A stretch of DNA of 64,000 nt from Flavobacterium sp. CECT 9288 (GTDB lineage Bacteria; Bacteroidota; Bacteroidia; Flavobacteriales; Flavobacteriaceae), in the NCBI RefSeq assembly GCF_918731615.1, contig NZ_OU957226.1:2977501-3041500 (forward strand), read 5' to 3'. The notes beneath the pieces are model-generated. The model had not been told where the DNA came from, ran no database searches, and worked only from the letters and a program-made list of their open reading frames with translations. The position numbers and the translations under genes were made by a program. This document shows positions 28,750 through 36,288 of this stretch, in pieces (position 1 is the stretch's first letter; the number at the start of each line of letters is the position of its first letter).

Positions 28750-28797
28750 AAATCCAAATTCCAATATGAAGAAAGCTTCAACTTGGAATTTGGATTT
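28750..28797 (-). terminator. Palindromic terminator after the DUF3127 gene
   Basis: A 15-bp perfect stem (28750-28764 with 28783-28797, AAATCCAAATTCCAA and its complement) with an inner TGAAG/CTTCA pairing. On the minus strand it is followed by a run of eight T's, so it is a strong terminator for the gene ending at 28818. It belongs to the same ATTCCAA type as 18061-18134. Confidence 0.8.
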
Positions 28798-28817
28798 ATA
28801 TACTTTGGAAATTTATC

Positions 28818-29198
28818 TTAAAACGGTAAATCGTCTGCTTCCTCTTCGTTAAAACTAGTTGCTGGTGCAAATGTTTCTGCAGATGGCATGGGAGGCATTT
28901 GCTGAGCAGAAGGACTTTCCGCTTGTAATTTCCCTATTCTCCATCCTTGAATAGTGTTAAAATAAACCGTTTCACCTTGTGCATTTGTCCACTCTCTTCC
29001 TCTCAAGTTAATGTCAATTTTTACAGCTTCACCTACTTGAAAATTATTCAACAAATCACATTTATCTTGAACAAACTGAACCGAAATATGTTGCGGATAT
29101 TGCTCATCAGTTGTTACTACAACATCTCTTTTTTTGAAACCTCCAGATCCAACTTCTTTAGTTTGATCGATCATTTTAATTTTTCCTGTTACTTCCAT
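28818..29198 (-). CDS. DUF3127 family protein with SSB-like C-terminal tip
   Basis: The 126-residue protein has a DUF3127 domain at about 1-95 (VTGKIKMIDQTKEVGSGGFKKRDVVVTTDEQYPQHISVQF), expected to adopt an OB fold. A Pro/Ala/Met-rich linker follows, then the acidic end NEEEADDLPF. The last residues match the C-terminal tip by which single-stranded DNA-binding proteins recruit repair and replication proteins; the true ssb at 50634 ends NDLPF. A role as an accessory nucleic-acid-binding protein is inferred. It follows the flavin reductase gene after 24 bp. Confidence 0.82.
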   Translation of the reverse strand: MEVTGKIKMIDQTKEVGSGGFKKRDVVVTTDEQYPQHISVQFVQDKCDLLNNFQVGEAVKIDINLRGREWTNAQGETVYFNTIQGWRIGKLQAESPSAQQMPPMPSAETFAPATSFNEEEADDLPF

Positions 29199-29222
29199 CT
29201 TCTCTATATTTATTGTTATGCT

Positions 29223-30104
29223 CTATTTTAAAGTATCGGCTAAAAGGACCTTCCATGCCGAGACTACATCATTATCGTTAAGGTATTTTTTTGCCGTAAG
29301 ATGCACTTTTTCAGTATCATCTGAGCTCAAAACAGCTTTAACTGCAAAATTTTGCTGTACAAATATACTAACTTCTTCGGTTGTAGGCAAGGCTTCAACA
29401 TTTCCTAAAATCCCCAAATCATTTCCGTTAAAAACCTTACTTTCTTTTATAAAATTTGGAATAGCATCTACGCCAATTCCTAAGGTTGCCAATGGTTTTG
29501 GCACTTCAAAAAGTCCTTGATTGGATCTAGAATACCAATTGCCGCCCAAACGCGACACCAAGTCAATTTTATGTTGATCGATAGCGCCGTTACTGTCTAA
29601 AACGGCTTCGTCAATATGAATTTTTACTACTTCACACACGACTAAATTCCCTGCACCACCCTCTGAACCCAAAGCAATAATTTGATTGACTTTACATTCA
29701 AATTGTACCGGAGATTCTTTTACTCGATACGGTTTTACAACCTCTGATGGTATTGGCGTCAAGCCTGATTTTACAAATTCATCTACCCCATCAGCATACT
29801 CTGTACTAGCCAACGAGATTTGCTGTACAATATCATAGTTCACTACATTGATCACTACTTCTTTGGTAGCCTCGGCATTAATCAAAGTGTGTTTTATTGA
29901 GTTGTCTCGCACGCGGCGTGCCGGTGAGAAAATAAGAATAGGTGGATTAGCACTAAAAACATTAAAAAAACTAAACGGAGAAACATTGGCATTGCCATTT
30001 TCATCCATCGTACTGGCAAATGCAATAGGTCTTGGTCCTACTGAACCTTGCAAATAACCTTGTAATTGAGCTGTAGAAATACTTTTAGGATCTATCGTTA
30101 GCAT
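29223..30104 (-). CDS. Flavin reductase-like FMN-binding protein
   Basis: The 293-residue protein starts with a split-barrel flavin reductase domain: QGSVGPRPIAFASTMDENGNANVSPFSFFNVFSANPPILIFSP at about 20-60, followed by conserved motifs through residue 200. The last 80 residues (about 210-293) form an extra region predicted to be mostly helical, of unknown role. Family members bind FMN and reduce flavin or act in two-component oxygenases; no oxygenase partner is nearby. An exact TAnnTTTG box lies 25 bp upstream at 30130-30137. Confidence 0.87.
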   Translation of the reverse strand: MLTIDPKSISTAQLQGYLQGSVGPRPIAFASTMDENGNANVSPFSFFNVFSANPPILIFSPARRVRDNSIKHTLINAEATKEVVINVVNYDIVQQISLASTEYADGVDEFVKSGLTPIPSEVVKPYRVKESPVQFECKVNQIIALGSEGGAGNLVVCEVVKIHIDEAVLDSNGAIDQHKIDLVSRLGGNWYSRSNQGLFEVPKPLATLGIGVDAIPNFIKESKVFNGNDLGILGNVEALPTTEEVSIFVQQNFAVKAVLSSDDTEKVHLTAKKYLNDNDVVSAWKVLLADTLK

Positions 30105-30129
30105 AAAGATATTTTTTTACTGTATCATA

Positions 30130-30137
30130 CAAAAGTA
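30130..30137 (-). promoter_or_regulatory. Promoter -7 box for the flavin reductase and DUF3127 genes
   Basis: The minus strand reads TACTTTTG (TAnnTTTG), 25 bp before the ATG at 30104. No clear -33 element. Confidence 0.5.
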
Positions 30138-30278
30138 AGTAAATGAATTTGGTTTTTAGAATGGCTTGCTACATTTTAAACAAAATTATCTTGCTTGAGA
30201 TGCTGCCAAAAATTCTTTATCAAAAACTAAAATACAAGCGCATTTATTTCGTTATATTTAGCACTAAAATCCATTAGT

Positions 30279-31445
30279 ATGCAATTTTCCGAAAGAAGAG
30301 TTAACACCCGCTGGGTTATTATTTTGGCATCGTTTTTTATCATTAGTTTAATTCTCTGGAATACGTATACTTTTTTTCAAATTTTCAAGAATGAAGAACG
30401 CTTGAAAATGAATCTTTGGGCGCAGGCCCAAAAAACATTAATTAACGCCGATGAAAATACTGAGGTTGAATTGCCATTACAGATTTTTAGCAATAACACA
30501 TCAATCCCAATTATGCTAACTGAAAATGACAGCATTATCAATACTGTTAATATTGACGAGGAAAATTTGTTAAAAAGTAAAAAGGCGATCACGATACTAA
30601 ACACCTTAAAATCAGAAAACGATCCCATTGTTATAGAATATGTTCCTGGAAAATTTCAAAAACTATATTACGGCAACTCTTCCCTATTAAACAAATTAAA
30701 ATATTACCCCCTTGCGCTGGTTTTAATTATTGTTCTTTTTGGTGGATTAGTTTACAATTACTACCGCAGCACAAAAATGGCGACTCAAAACAAATTGTGG
30801 GCCGGAATGGCAAAGGAAACAGCACATCAAATAGGTACGCCGCTCTCCTCATTGATTGGTTGGGTCGAAATTTTGAAAGCAGATGACGTGGACGCCTCGA
30901 TCACGCAAGAAATAGAAAAAGATATCGAACGCCTGCAAACGATAACCGACCGATTTTCAAAAATTGGTTCGGAACCTAAGCTAGAACGCACTGATATTGT
31001 TCACGAAACACAACAGGCATATGATTATTTACAATCTCGGTTTTCAAAACAAATTGACTTTACTTTTAGCGCTCCAAATCACCCGATTTGGGTACAACTC
31101 AACCCTATTTTGCACAGCTGGACGATAGAAAATTTAGTCAAAAATGCCATTGACGCCATGAAGGGAAAAGGAAAACTCCAACTGGCAATTGTTGCCGACG
31201 CTGACACGGTAAAAATCAACGTTACAGATACAGGCAGCGGCATTCAAAAAAAACAATTTCAAACTATTTTTGAACCAGGATTTACCACCAAAAAACGCGG
31301 TTGGGGATTGGGACTTTCATTAACCAAACGAATTGTAGAAGAATATCACAAAGGCACAATTAAAGTTTTACATTCTGAAATTGGCAAAGGAACTACCATG
31401 CAAGTATTGCTAAAAATCAAACAAGACTCAAATTTTAATTCATAA
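30279..31445 (+). CDS. Membrane sensor histidine kinase (orphan)
   Basis: The 388-residue protein has two membrane segments (about 12-32 and 143-162) enclosing a roughly 110-residue periplasmic sensor region. No HAMP domain is apparent. The H box AKETAHQIGTPLSSLIGWVEIL holds the phosphoacceptor His near residue 183. The ATPase follows: N box ENLVKNAIDAM, G1 DTGSGI, F box FEPGFTTKKRGWGLGLSL. No response regulator gene is adjacent. The signal is unknown. It ends in a bidirectional terminator. Confidence 0.92.
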   Translation: MQFSERRVNTRWVIILASFFIISLILWNTYTFFQIFKNEERLKMNLWAQAQKTLINADENTEVELPLQIFSNNTSIPIMLTENDSIINTVNIDEENLLKSKKAITILNTLKSENDPIVIEYVPGKFQKLYYGNSSLLNKLKYYPLALVLIIVLFGGLVYNYYRSTKMATQNKLWAGMAKETAHQIGTPLSSLIGWVEILKADDVDASITQEIEKDIERLQTITDRFSKIGSEPKLERTDIVHETQQAYDYLQSRFSKQIDFTFSAPNHPIWVQLNPILHSWTIENLVKNAIDAMKGKGKLQLAIVADADTVKINVTDTGSGIQKKQFQTIFEPGFTTKKRGWGLGLSLTKRIVEEYHKGTIKVLHSEIGKGTTMQVLLKIKQDSNFNS

Positions 31446-31480
31446 AAAAAGGAACACGTTTTTGTCGTATTCCTTTTTTT
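31444..31480. terminator. Bidirectional terminator between kinase and HIT genes
   Basis: AAAAAAAGGAA (31444-31454) pairs with TTCCTTTTTTT (31470-31480), with long A and T flanks on both strands between convergent genes. Confidence 0.75.
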
Positions 31481-31499
31481 ATTTTTTATGTTTTAATTT

Positions 31500-31889
31500 T
31501 TACAAGTTGGCTGCAATTGCTGCTGCCAGTGTAGTAAATTCTTGGGTCGTTAGACTCACTTTATTTTGAAAACGCATTTCATCCATTTCGTTTAACGGAA
31601 TCAAATGTACGTGCGCATGAGGAACTTCGAGTCCTACAACTGCCATCCCGACGCGTTTACAAGGAACTGTTTTTTCAAGTGCAATTGCTATTTTTTTAGA
31701 AAACTGCATTAGCCCCAAATACAAATCGTCTTCTATATCAAAAATCTTATTGATTTCTTGTTTCGGAATACAAAGTGTGTGACCTTTTGCGTTTGGATTT
31801 ACATCTAAAAAAGCTATGAAATTTTCATCCTCTGCTATCTTGTAACATGGAATTTCTCCTTGGATAATTTTGGTAAAAATACTTGACAT
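31500..31889 (-). CDS. HIT family (HINT-like) nucleotide hydrolase
   Basis: The 129 residues match the histidine triad family: SIFTKIIQGEIPCYKIAEDENFIAFLDVNPNAKGHTLCIPK at the N-terminus and the triad PHAHVHLIPL near residue 97. HINT proteins hydrolyse adenosine phosphoramidates or aminoacyl-adenylates; the physiological substrate is uncertain. It lies 42 bp downstream of greA on the same strand and is probably co-transcribed. Confidence 0.94.
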   Translation of the reverse strand: MSSIFTKIIQGEIPCYKIAEDENFIAFLDVNPNAKGHTLCIPKQEINKIFDIEDDLYLGLMQFSKKIAIALEKTVPCKRVGMAVVGLEVPHAHVHLIPLNEMDEMRFQNKVSLTTQEFTTLAAAIAANL

Positions 31890-31931
31890 ATTTACAATTT
31901 TAGGAGTTGAACCTCAACTTTTATTTCAAAA

Positions 31932-32408
31932 TTAGTCTCTAGTGATTTCAAGAATTTCAAACTTCAACACACCATTTGGCACCGTAATTTCTGCAACTTC
32001 CCCTACTGATTTTCCTAGTAAACCTTTCCCAATTGGTGAAGTAACGGATATTTTTCCTGTTTTCAAATCTGCTTCACTTTCTGCTACTAATGTGTATTTC
32101 ATTTCCATTCCGTTGGTTTGGTTTTTGATTTTCACATTCGATAAAACCAGTACTTTAGAAAGGTCTAAATGGGACTCGTCAATTAATCGAGCGTTTGAGT
32201 GTACTTCTTCTAGTTTAGCAATACGCATCTCAAGCATACCTTGTGCTTCTTTGGCTGCATCATACTCAGCATTCTCAGATAAATCTCCTTTATCTCTAGC
32301 CTCTGCAATATCTGCTGATGCTTTAGGACGCATCACGCTTTTTAGATAATCTAATTCTTCTCTTAATTTCTTTAATCCTTCTGCGGTGTAATACGATACT
32401 GTACTCAT
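31932..32408 (-). CDS. greA: Transcription elongation factor GreA
   Basis: The 158 residues match GreA: YYTAEGLKKLREELDYLKSVMRPKASADIAEARDKGDLSENAEYDAAKEAQGMLEMRIAKLEE forms the coiled coil with the acidic DLSENAEYD tip that enters the RNA polymerase secondary channel, and the C-terminal FKBP-like domain ends SPIGKGLLGKSVGEVAEITVPNGVLKFEI. It rescues backtracked polymerase. The leader carries a terminator-like hairpin right after the promoter. Confidence 0.97.
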   Translation of the reverse strand: MSTVSYYTAEGLKKLREELDYLKSVMRPKASADIAEARDKGDLSENAEYDAAKEAQGMLEMRIAKLEEVHSNARLIDESHLDLSKVLVLSNVKIKNQTNGMEMKYTLVAESEADLKTGKISVTSPIGKGLLGKSVGEVAEITVPNGVLKFEILEITRD

Positions 32409-32434
32409 AATTTCATTAATTATATAAATAGAAA

Positions 32435-32456
32435 AAATCCCATCGGGACGGGATTT
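32435..32456 (-). promoter_or_regulatory. Terminator-like hairpin in the greA leader
   Basis: On the minus strand AAATCCC (32456-32450) pairs with GGGATTT (32441-32435), followed by TTTT. It sits between the -7 box and the ATG at 32408, within the first roughly 30 transcribed bases. E. coli greA also has a terminated leader RNA (GraL), making attenuation plausible here. Confidence 0.55.
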
Positions 32457-32463
32457 CTTTCCA

Positions 32464-32471
32464 CAAAGATA
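32464..32471 (-). promoter_or_regulatory. Promoter -7 box for greA
   Basis: The minus strand reads TATCTTTG, an exact TAnnTTTG match, 56 bp upstream of the greA ATG. Confidence 0.65.
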
Positions 32472-32569
32472 CTACTATTTTTTTTCGTCTATAAATATAT
32501 GTTAATCATATATAATTCAAAGTTAAATAAATTAAATTTGTTTCACTAATACTTTGACACTAATTTAAA

Positions 32570-32992
32570 ATGAAAAAAATTCATCTCTTATTTGCATTGA
32601 TTCCCTTGATCTTTTCTTGCAGTGATTCTGGCGTTAACAATAACAATCCCTTTGTTCCTAACTATACTTTCACTATTGATCTAAACTTAAATTTGCCTAC
32701 CTACTCTAATCTAAAATTCGTTAGTAATGCAGTTTATATTTCTGGATTAGGAGCAAAGGGAATTTATGTGTTTTGTACAGCACCGGGTAACTATAATGCT
32801 TTTGACGCAGCCTGTCCCAACCAAGCTTTGAACTCTTGTTCTAATATGACTCTAAAAGGAATCAATGTAGTTTGCGCTTGTGACAGTAAAGAATATAGTT
32901 TGTTTACTGGACAAGCTCAAGGCGGTGCTCAATATCCTATGAAACAATATCGAGTTCAAGTTAATGGAGATATATTACGTGTGTATAACTAA
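32570..32992 (+). CDS. Rieske-like lipoprotein with altered cluster ligands
   Basis: The 140-residue protein has a lipoprotein signal peptide with lipobox LIFSC (Cys at about 17), so it is probably membrane-anchored in the periplasm or outer membrane. The rest resembles a Rieske domain: YNAFDAACPNQALNSCSNMTLKGINVVCACDSKEYSLFTGQAQGGAQYPMKQYRVQV. Both expected ligand pairs are changed: CPNQ where C-x-H is needed, and CACD where CxxH is needed. A [2Fe-2S] cluster of the normal kind is therefore unlikely. The role is unknown. It converges on a degraded receptor fragment. Confidence 0.75.
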   Translation: MKKIHLLFALIPLIFSCSDSGVNNNNPFVPNYTFTIDLNLNLPTYSNLKFVSNAVYISGLGAKGIYVFCTAPGNYNAFDAACPNQALNSCSNMTLKGINVVCACDSKEYSLFTGQAQGGAQYPMKQYRVQVNGDILRVYN

Positions 32993-32993
32993 A

Positions 32994-33299
32994 TTATAAT
33001 TTATAACTAACGGATAGCATGAAAACCCTCGGCAGTACAAAAGTGGTACGCTGACTGATGAGATAATCCGAGAAGGAAAAATCATTTTTTACCTTGTTAT
33101 CAAAAAGGTTGTTAGCCATTAACTCAAATCCAAATGGACTGTTCTTTTTTTGGTAACGCAACGATGTATTTGCGATGTCGTAAAAATTACTCTGCTTGTT
33201 GCTATTGGTGTTTTTCAAATTTTCGTAACTGCATTTGAACGTCCAAAATTTTGCAACAGTAATGTCAAAATCAGAGGTAATCGCATCGGTTTGAAAACT
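32994..33299 (-). pseudogene. C-terminal remnant of an outer-membrane beta-barrel receptor
   Basis: About 100 codons remain open, from just after a stop near 33300 to 32994. The translation contains DITVAKFWTFKCSYENLKN, FGFELMANNLFDNKVKNDFSF and the ending RTTFVLPRVFMLSVSYKL. The last strand with an aromatic near the end is typical of TonB-dependent receptor or OMP_b-brl barrels. There is no start codon context, no signal peptide and no plug domain, so this is a decayed fragment. It might come from a receptor similar to that encoded at 51176. Confidence 0.7.
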
Positions 33300-33424
33300 T
33301 TAAAAACCAATCTTTTTTTTTTATGAAAGCGCAGGTTGAAACAGTAATTTTATACAGAAAGAAGCAATTAAATTATAGTTCACCTCTAGATCGTTCCTCA
33401 AAATGGGTATGATAATCAAATAAA

Positions 33425-33452
33425 AAATCCTGACAGCGAACCATCAGGATTT
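33425..33452 (-). terminator. Terminator after the thiamine-linked TonB receptor
   Basis: AAATCCTGA pairs with TCAGGATTT (33425-33433 with 33444-33452). On the minus strand it is followed by TTTT, 23 bp past the receptor stop. Confidence 0.75.
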
Positions 33453-33474
33453 ACTCCAATTACAAACTCTTCTT

Positions 33475-35628
33475 TTAAAACTTCAAGGTCAAACCTAGCA
33501 AGAAATTAGTCCCCGCTTGCGGATAGTAGTACGGATAGATATCGTACATGTACCCATTTGAAACGTATTTTTTATCTAAAAAGTTGTTCAGTAAGCCCGT
33601 TAAGACTATTTCATTAAATATGGTTTTGGGTTTAAAAGTGTACGCCACGTTTAGATCATTGACAAAATAATCAGCTAATCGTGCTGCTGGCAACTCAATA
33701 TTGTTCATGTACTGCTCACCCACAAATTTTTGTAACCATGAAAGATGCAGATTTTCAATAGGCGAATACACTATAATGTTTCCTGCAATAATTGATGGAG
33801 AATAAGCAATATCTGTAGTGCCGTAGTTTTGTCCTTCAACAGCTAAGTCTCTATTTTTATTGGCGCTCAAGGTGAAATTAGGACGAATAATCCACTGCTC
33901 ATTAAATGCAATAGTCGCATCTACTTCTAATCCTAATCGGTAACTTTTTTCACTGTTAGATCGAATTGGAGCGCCAACATCATCTAGGTTTCCCGTCAAA
34001 ATTAATTGGTCTTTATAAGCCATATAATACACATTGGTGTTAATTTGCATTTTCTCAGCAGTATACCTCCAACCCAATTCAAAGTCGTTTAATTTCTCTG
34101 GTCTTACATTGCCCCCTTCGTAATCACTTCTGTTTGGTTCTCTATTGGCTCTTGCGTACGAGGCATACAAGGCATTGCTTGCGTTTACCGTGTACGTCAA
34201 ACCTGCTTTTGGGTTAAAAAAGTTAAAAGTATCATTTACCGGCAGTGCTTGCACACCATCTGCTTTGTAATTTACAGATCGAAATTGAAGGTCTCCAAAT
34301 AAACTCAACTGACTTGAAATTTGATAATTGGCTTTCGCAAAAATATTTCCATCGGTTTTGATGGCATCATCATCATAATACTTGTCGCCCAATTCACTTT
34401 GCGAAGCAAAACGAGCCCAAATAACTTCCCCAAAATGATTGCCTTCGTACTTGTTCCAGCCTCCACCAAAAATGAGATCTACTGACTCGTCTTTATAATT
34501 AGCTGAAAAAGTGGTTCCATAAAAATCATTATCCAACCATTTTTGACGCACTAAATCAGTTGTTGTCACTGTACCAAAAGGCTGTAAACCATAATCTGCA
34601 AAGTCAGCATCTTCTTTGTAATTTTCGTAATAGCCTCTTCCTTTGGTGTAGTGCAAAGCAAAATTGGTACTCCATTTATCCGAAAATTTTTCGTTCCAAT
34701 GCAATTGGGAATGATCTTGTTGATAATTATCCGTTTCATTATCATAAAAACGCATATTACCTTGTTCATCTTTAAAAGCTCCTGCCGAGTTAAACCTGCG
34801 ATTGGTATTCAAGGTTTCGCCATCAATTCCGTTCCAAGACTGATATGTTTTTTCATTTCCTCCAAAAACCAAAGCTTTGATTAAAGTAGTTTTATCAACG
34901 TACGTTCCTTGCAAAAAATACGATTTCAAGTCCGAAGCACCTCTGTCAATAAACCCATCCGAATTTAGAGCTGACAAACGGCCTGCAATTTCAAAATGAT
35001 CGTTCATTAATCCGGTGCTGAATTTTACGGTATGCTTACGCGTATTGAAACTTCCGAACGAATTTGAGATTTCGCCAGTACTTTTTGTTGCAAAATTATC
35101 GGTAAGCATGTTAAGGCTTGCGCCAAAAGCACCTGCTCCATTGGTAGACGTTCCTACTCCACGCTGCAATTGTAAACTTTCGACAGATGATGCAAAATCA
35201 GGCATATTCACCCAATACGTTCCATGACTTTCGGAGTCGTTATAAGGAATACCGTTGATGGTTACATTTACACGTGTAGCATCACTACCACGCACTCGTA
35301 TACCTGTATAGCCCACACCATTTCCTGCATCAGACGTAGTGACTACAGATGGCAAATAGTTCATTAAAACAGGAATATCTTGCCCTAGATTTCTGAATTT
35401 AATGTCTTTTTTTGTGAGATTGCTAAAACTAACTGGAGTTTTTGTAGTAACACGAACTGCTGATACTAAAACCGCATCAAGCTGGTTGACCTTAGTAGTA
35501 TCTTTTACTTGTGCAAAAGTGGAAAAAGAAAAAAGAGAAAAGGAAATAGAAAATAGGCGAATCAATGATAAATTTGACGGTTTCGCCTGCGCGCTTTTGC
35601 GGCTTGTAAAATAAAATAAAGTTCTCAT
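33475..35628 (-). CDS. TonB-dependent receptor, probable thiamine transporter
   Basis: The 717-residue protein has an N-terminal signal peptide (cleavage likely after FSTFA, about 39). A plug domain follows (NQLDAVLVSAVRVTTKTPVSFSNLTKKDI, then GYTGIRVRGSDATRVNVTINGIPYNDSESHGTYWVNMPDFASSVESLQLQRGVGTSTNGAGAFGASLNM). A 22-strand-type barrel ends with GTNFLLGLTLKF. There is no carboxypeptidase-like N-terminal domain. A TPP riboswitch directly upstream on the same strand shows that it belongs to the thiamine regulon, so uptake of thiamine or a precursor across the outer membrane is the most likely function. Its own terminator makes it monocistronic. Confidence 0.9.
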   Translation of the reverse strand: MRTLFYFTSRKSAQAKPSNLSLIRLFSISFSLFSFSTFAQVKDTTKVNQLDAVLVSAVRVTTKTPVSFSNLTKKDIKFRNLGQDIPVLMNYLPSVVTTSDAGNGVGYTGIRVRGSDATRVNVTINGIPYNDSESHGTYWVNMPDFASSVESLQLQRGVGTSTNGAGAFGASLNMLTDNFATKSTGEISNSFGSFNTRKHTVKFSTGLMNDHFEIAGRLSALNSDGFIDRGASDLKSYFLQGTYVDKTTLIKALVFGGNEKTYQSWNGIDGETLNTNRRFNSAGAFKDEQGNMRFYDNETDNYQQDHSQLHWNEKFSDKWSTNFALHYTKGRGYYENYKEDADFADYGLQPFGTVTTTDLVRQKWLDNDFYGTTFSANYKDESVDLIFGGGWNKYEGNHFGEVIWARFASQSELGDKYYDDDAIKTDGNIFAKANYQISSQLSLFGDLQFRSVNYKADGVQALPVNDTFNFFNPKAGLTYTVNASNALYASYARANREPNRSDYEGGNVRPEKLNDFELGWRYTAEKMQINTNVYYMAYKDQLILTGNLDDVGAPIRSNSEKSYRLGLEVDATIAFNEQWIIRPNFTLSANKNRDLAVEGQNYGTTDIAYSPSIIAGNIIVYSPIENLHLSWLQKFVGEQYMNNIELPAARLADYFVNDLNVAYTFKPKTIFNEIVLTGLLNNFLDKKYVSNGYMYDIYPYYYPQAGTNFLLGLTLKF

Positions 35629-35737
35629 CCGTAAATTGATTACGAATAAAAGGGGGAATTATTCTTTTTGTTTTTTAATTAATAAAATGATTTGTTTCTA
35701 TGACGCAACGCAGCATGTACTGCCTTGTTTTGTCAAT

Positions 35738-35813
35738 TTTTCCGTAAACAGCATTACCTGTTCCCGTTCTTTGGGTATGATCTCAGCTCGTCATTTAGAG
35801 CACCCCTTTGAGA
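35738..35813 (-). promoter_or_regulatory. TPP riboswitch upstream of the TonB receptor
   Basis: On the minus strand the thi-box elements appear in order: AAAGGGGTGCTC, GAGCTGAGATCATACCC, GAAC...GAACAGGTAATGC and TTTACGGAAA. The segment after GAAC departs from the usual CCTGA, so this is a more divergent copy than the one at 20556. About 110 bp separate it from the receptor ATG at 35628. Confidence 0.85.
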
Positions 35814-35818
35814 CAGCG

Positions 35819-35848
35819 CAAAACTACTTATAAATTGTGAATTACAAA
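35819..35848 (-). promoter_or_regulatory. Promoter for the TPP-controlled TonB receptor
   Basis: The minus strand reads TTTG (35848-35845), an 18-bp spacer, then TAGTTTTG (35826-35819), a good TTTG/TAnnTTTG promoter directly before the TPP aptamer, in the arfB-receptor gap. Confidence 0.7.
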
Positions 35849-35867
35849 TTACGAATTGCAATAATTT

Positions 35868-36269
35868 TTAAAAATCCGGTTTTCGACGATTTTTCTTTAC
35901 TTCTGATAGGCTTTTTTTATTCTTAATGCGTTTTCTAATTACCGCTTTCGGAACCTTGGTTGGCTTACGTTCCTTTGGTACAACCAAAGCATTTTTGATC
36001 AACTCAAAAAATCGTTTGGTCACCAGCTCTTTGTTGCGGAGTTGACTGCGGTCTTCATCACAATTTAAATTTAAAATACCTTCGGTGGTTAAACGGCTGT
36101 GCAATTGTACCAAAGCTAATTCTTTTTCGTGCTCATCCAAACCCTGCGTGTTTTTCAAGTCAAAACTTAGTACCACTTTTGAAGATACCTTATTTACGTT
36201 TTGACCACCGGCGCCACTGCTCCGTACGGCCTTATATTGTAACTCTGATTGTAATTGCGTTTTATCCAT
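35868..36269 (-). CDS. arfB: Ribosome rescue hydrolase ArfB (YaeJ)
   Basis: The 133-residue protein carries the release-factor GGQ motif early (VRSSGAGGQNVNKVSSKVVLSF, about residues 16-37). It lacks codon-recognition domains and ends in the basic tail KERKPTKVPKAVIRKRIKNKKSLSEVKKNRRKPDF that enters the empty mRNA channel. It hydrolyses peptidyl-tRNA on stalled ribosomes. It follows the NadR-DUF4301 gene after 19 bp, apparently the last gene of that operon, and is separated from the receptor by the second TPP riboswitch. Confidence 0.95.
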   Translation of the reverse strand: MDKTQLQSELQYKAVRSSGAGGQNVNKVSSKVVLSFDLKNTQGLDEHEKELALVQLHSRLTTEGILNLNCDEDRSQLRNKELVTKRFFELIKNALVVPKERKPTKVPKAVIRKRIKNKKSLSEVKKNRRKPDF

Positions 36270-36288
36270 TTGGGTAATTAAAAATAGC

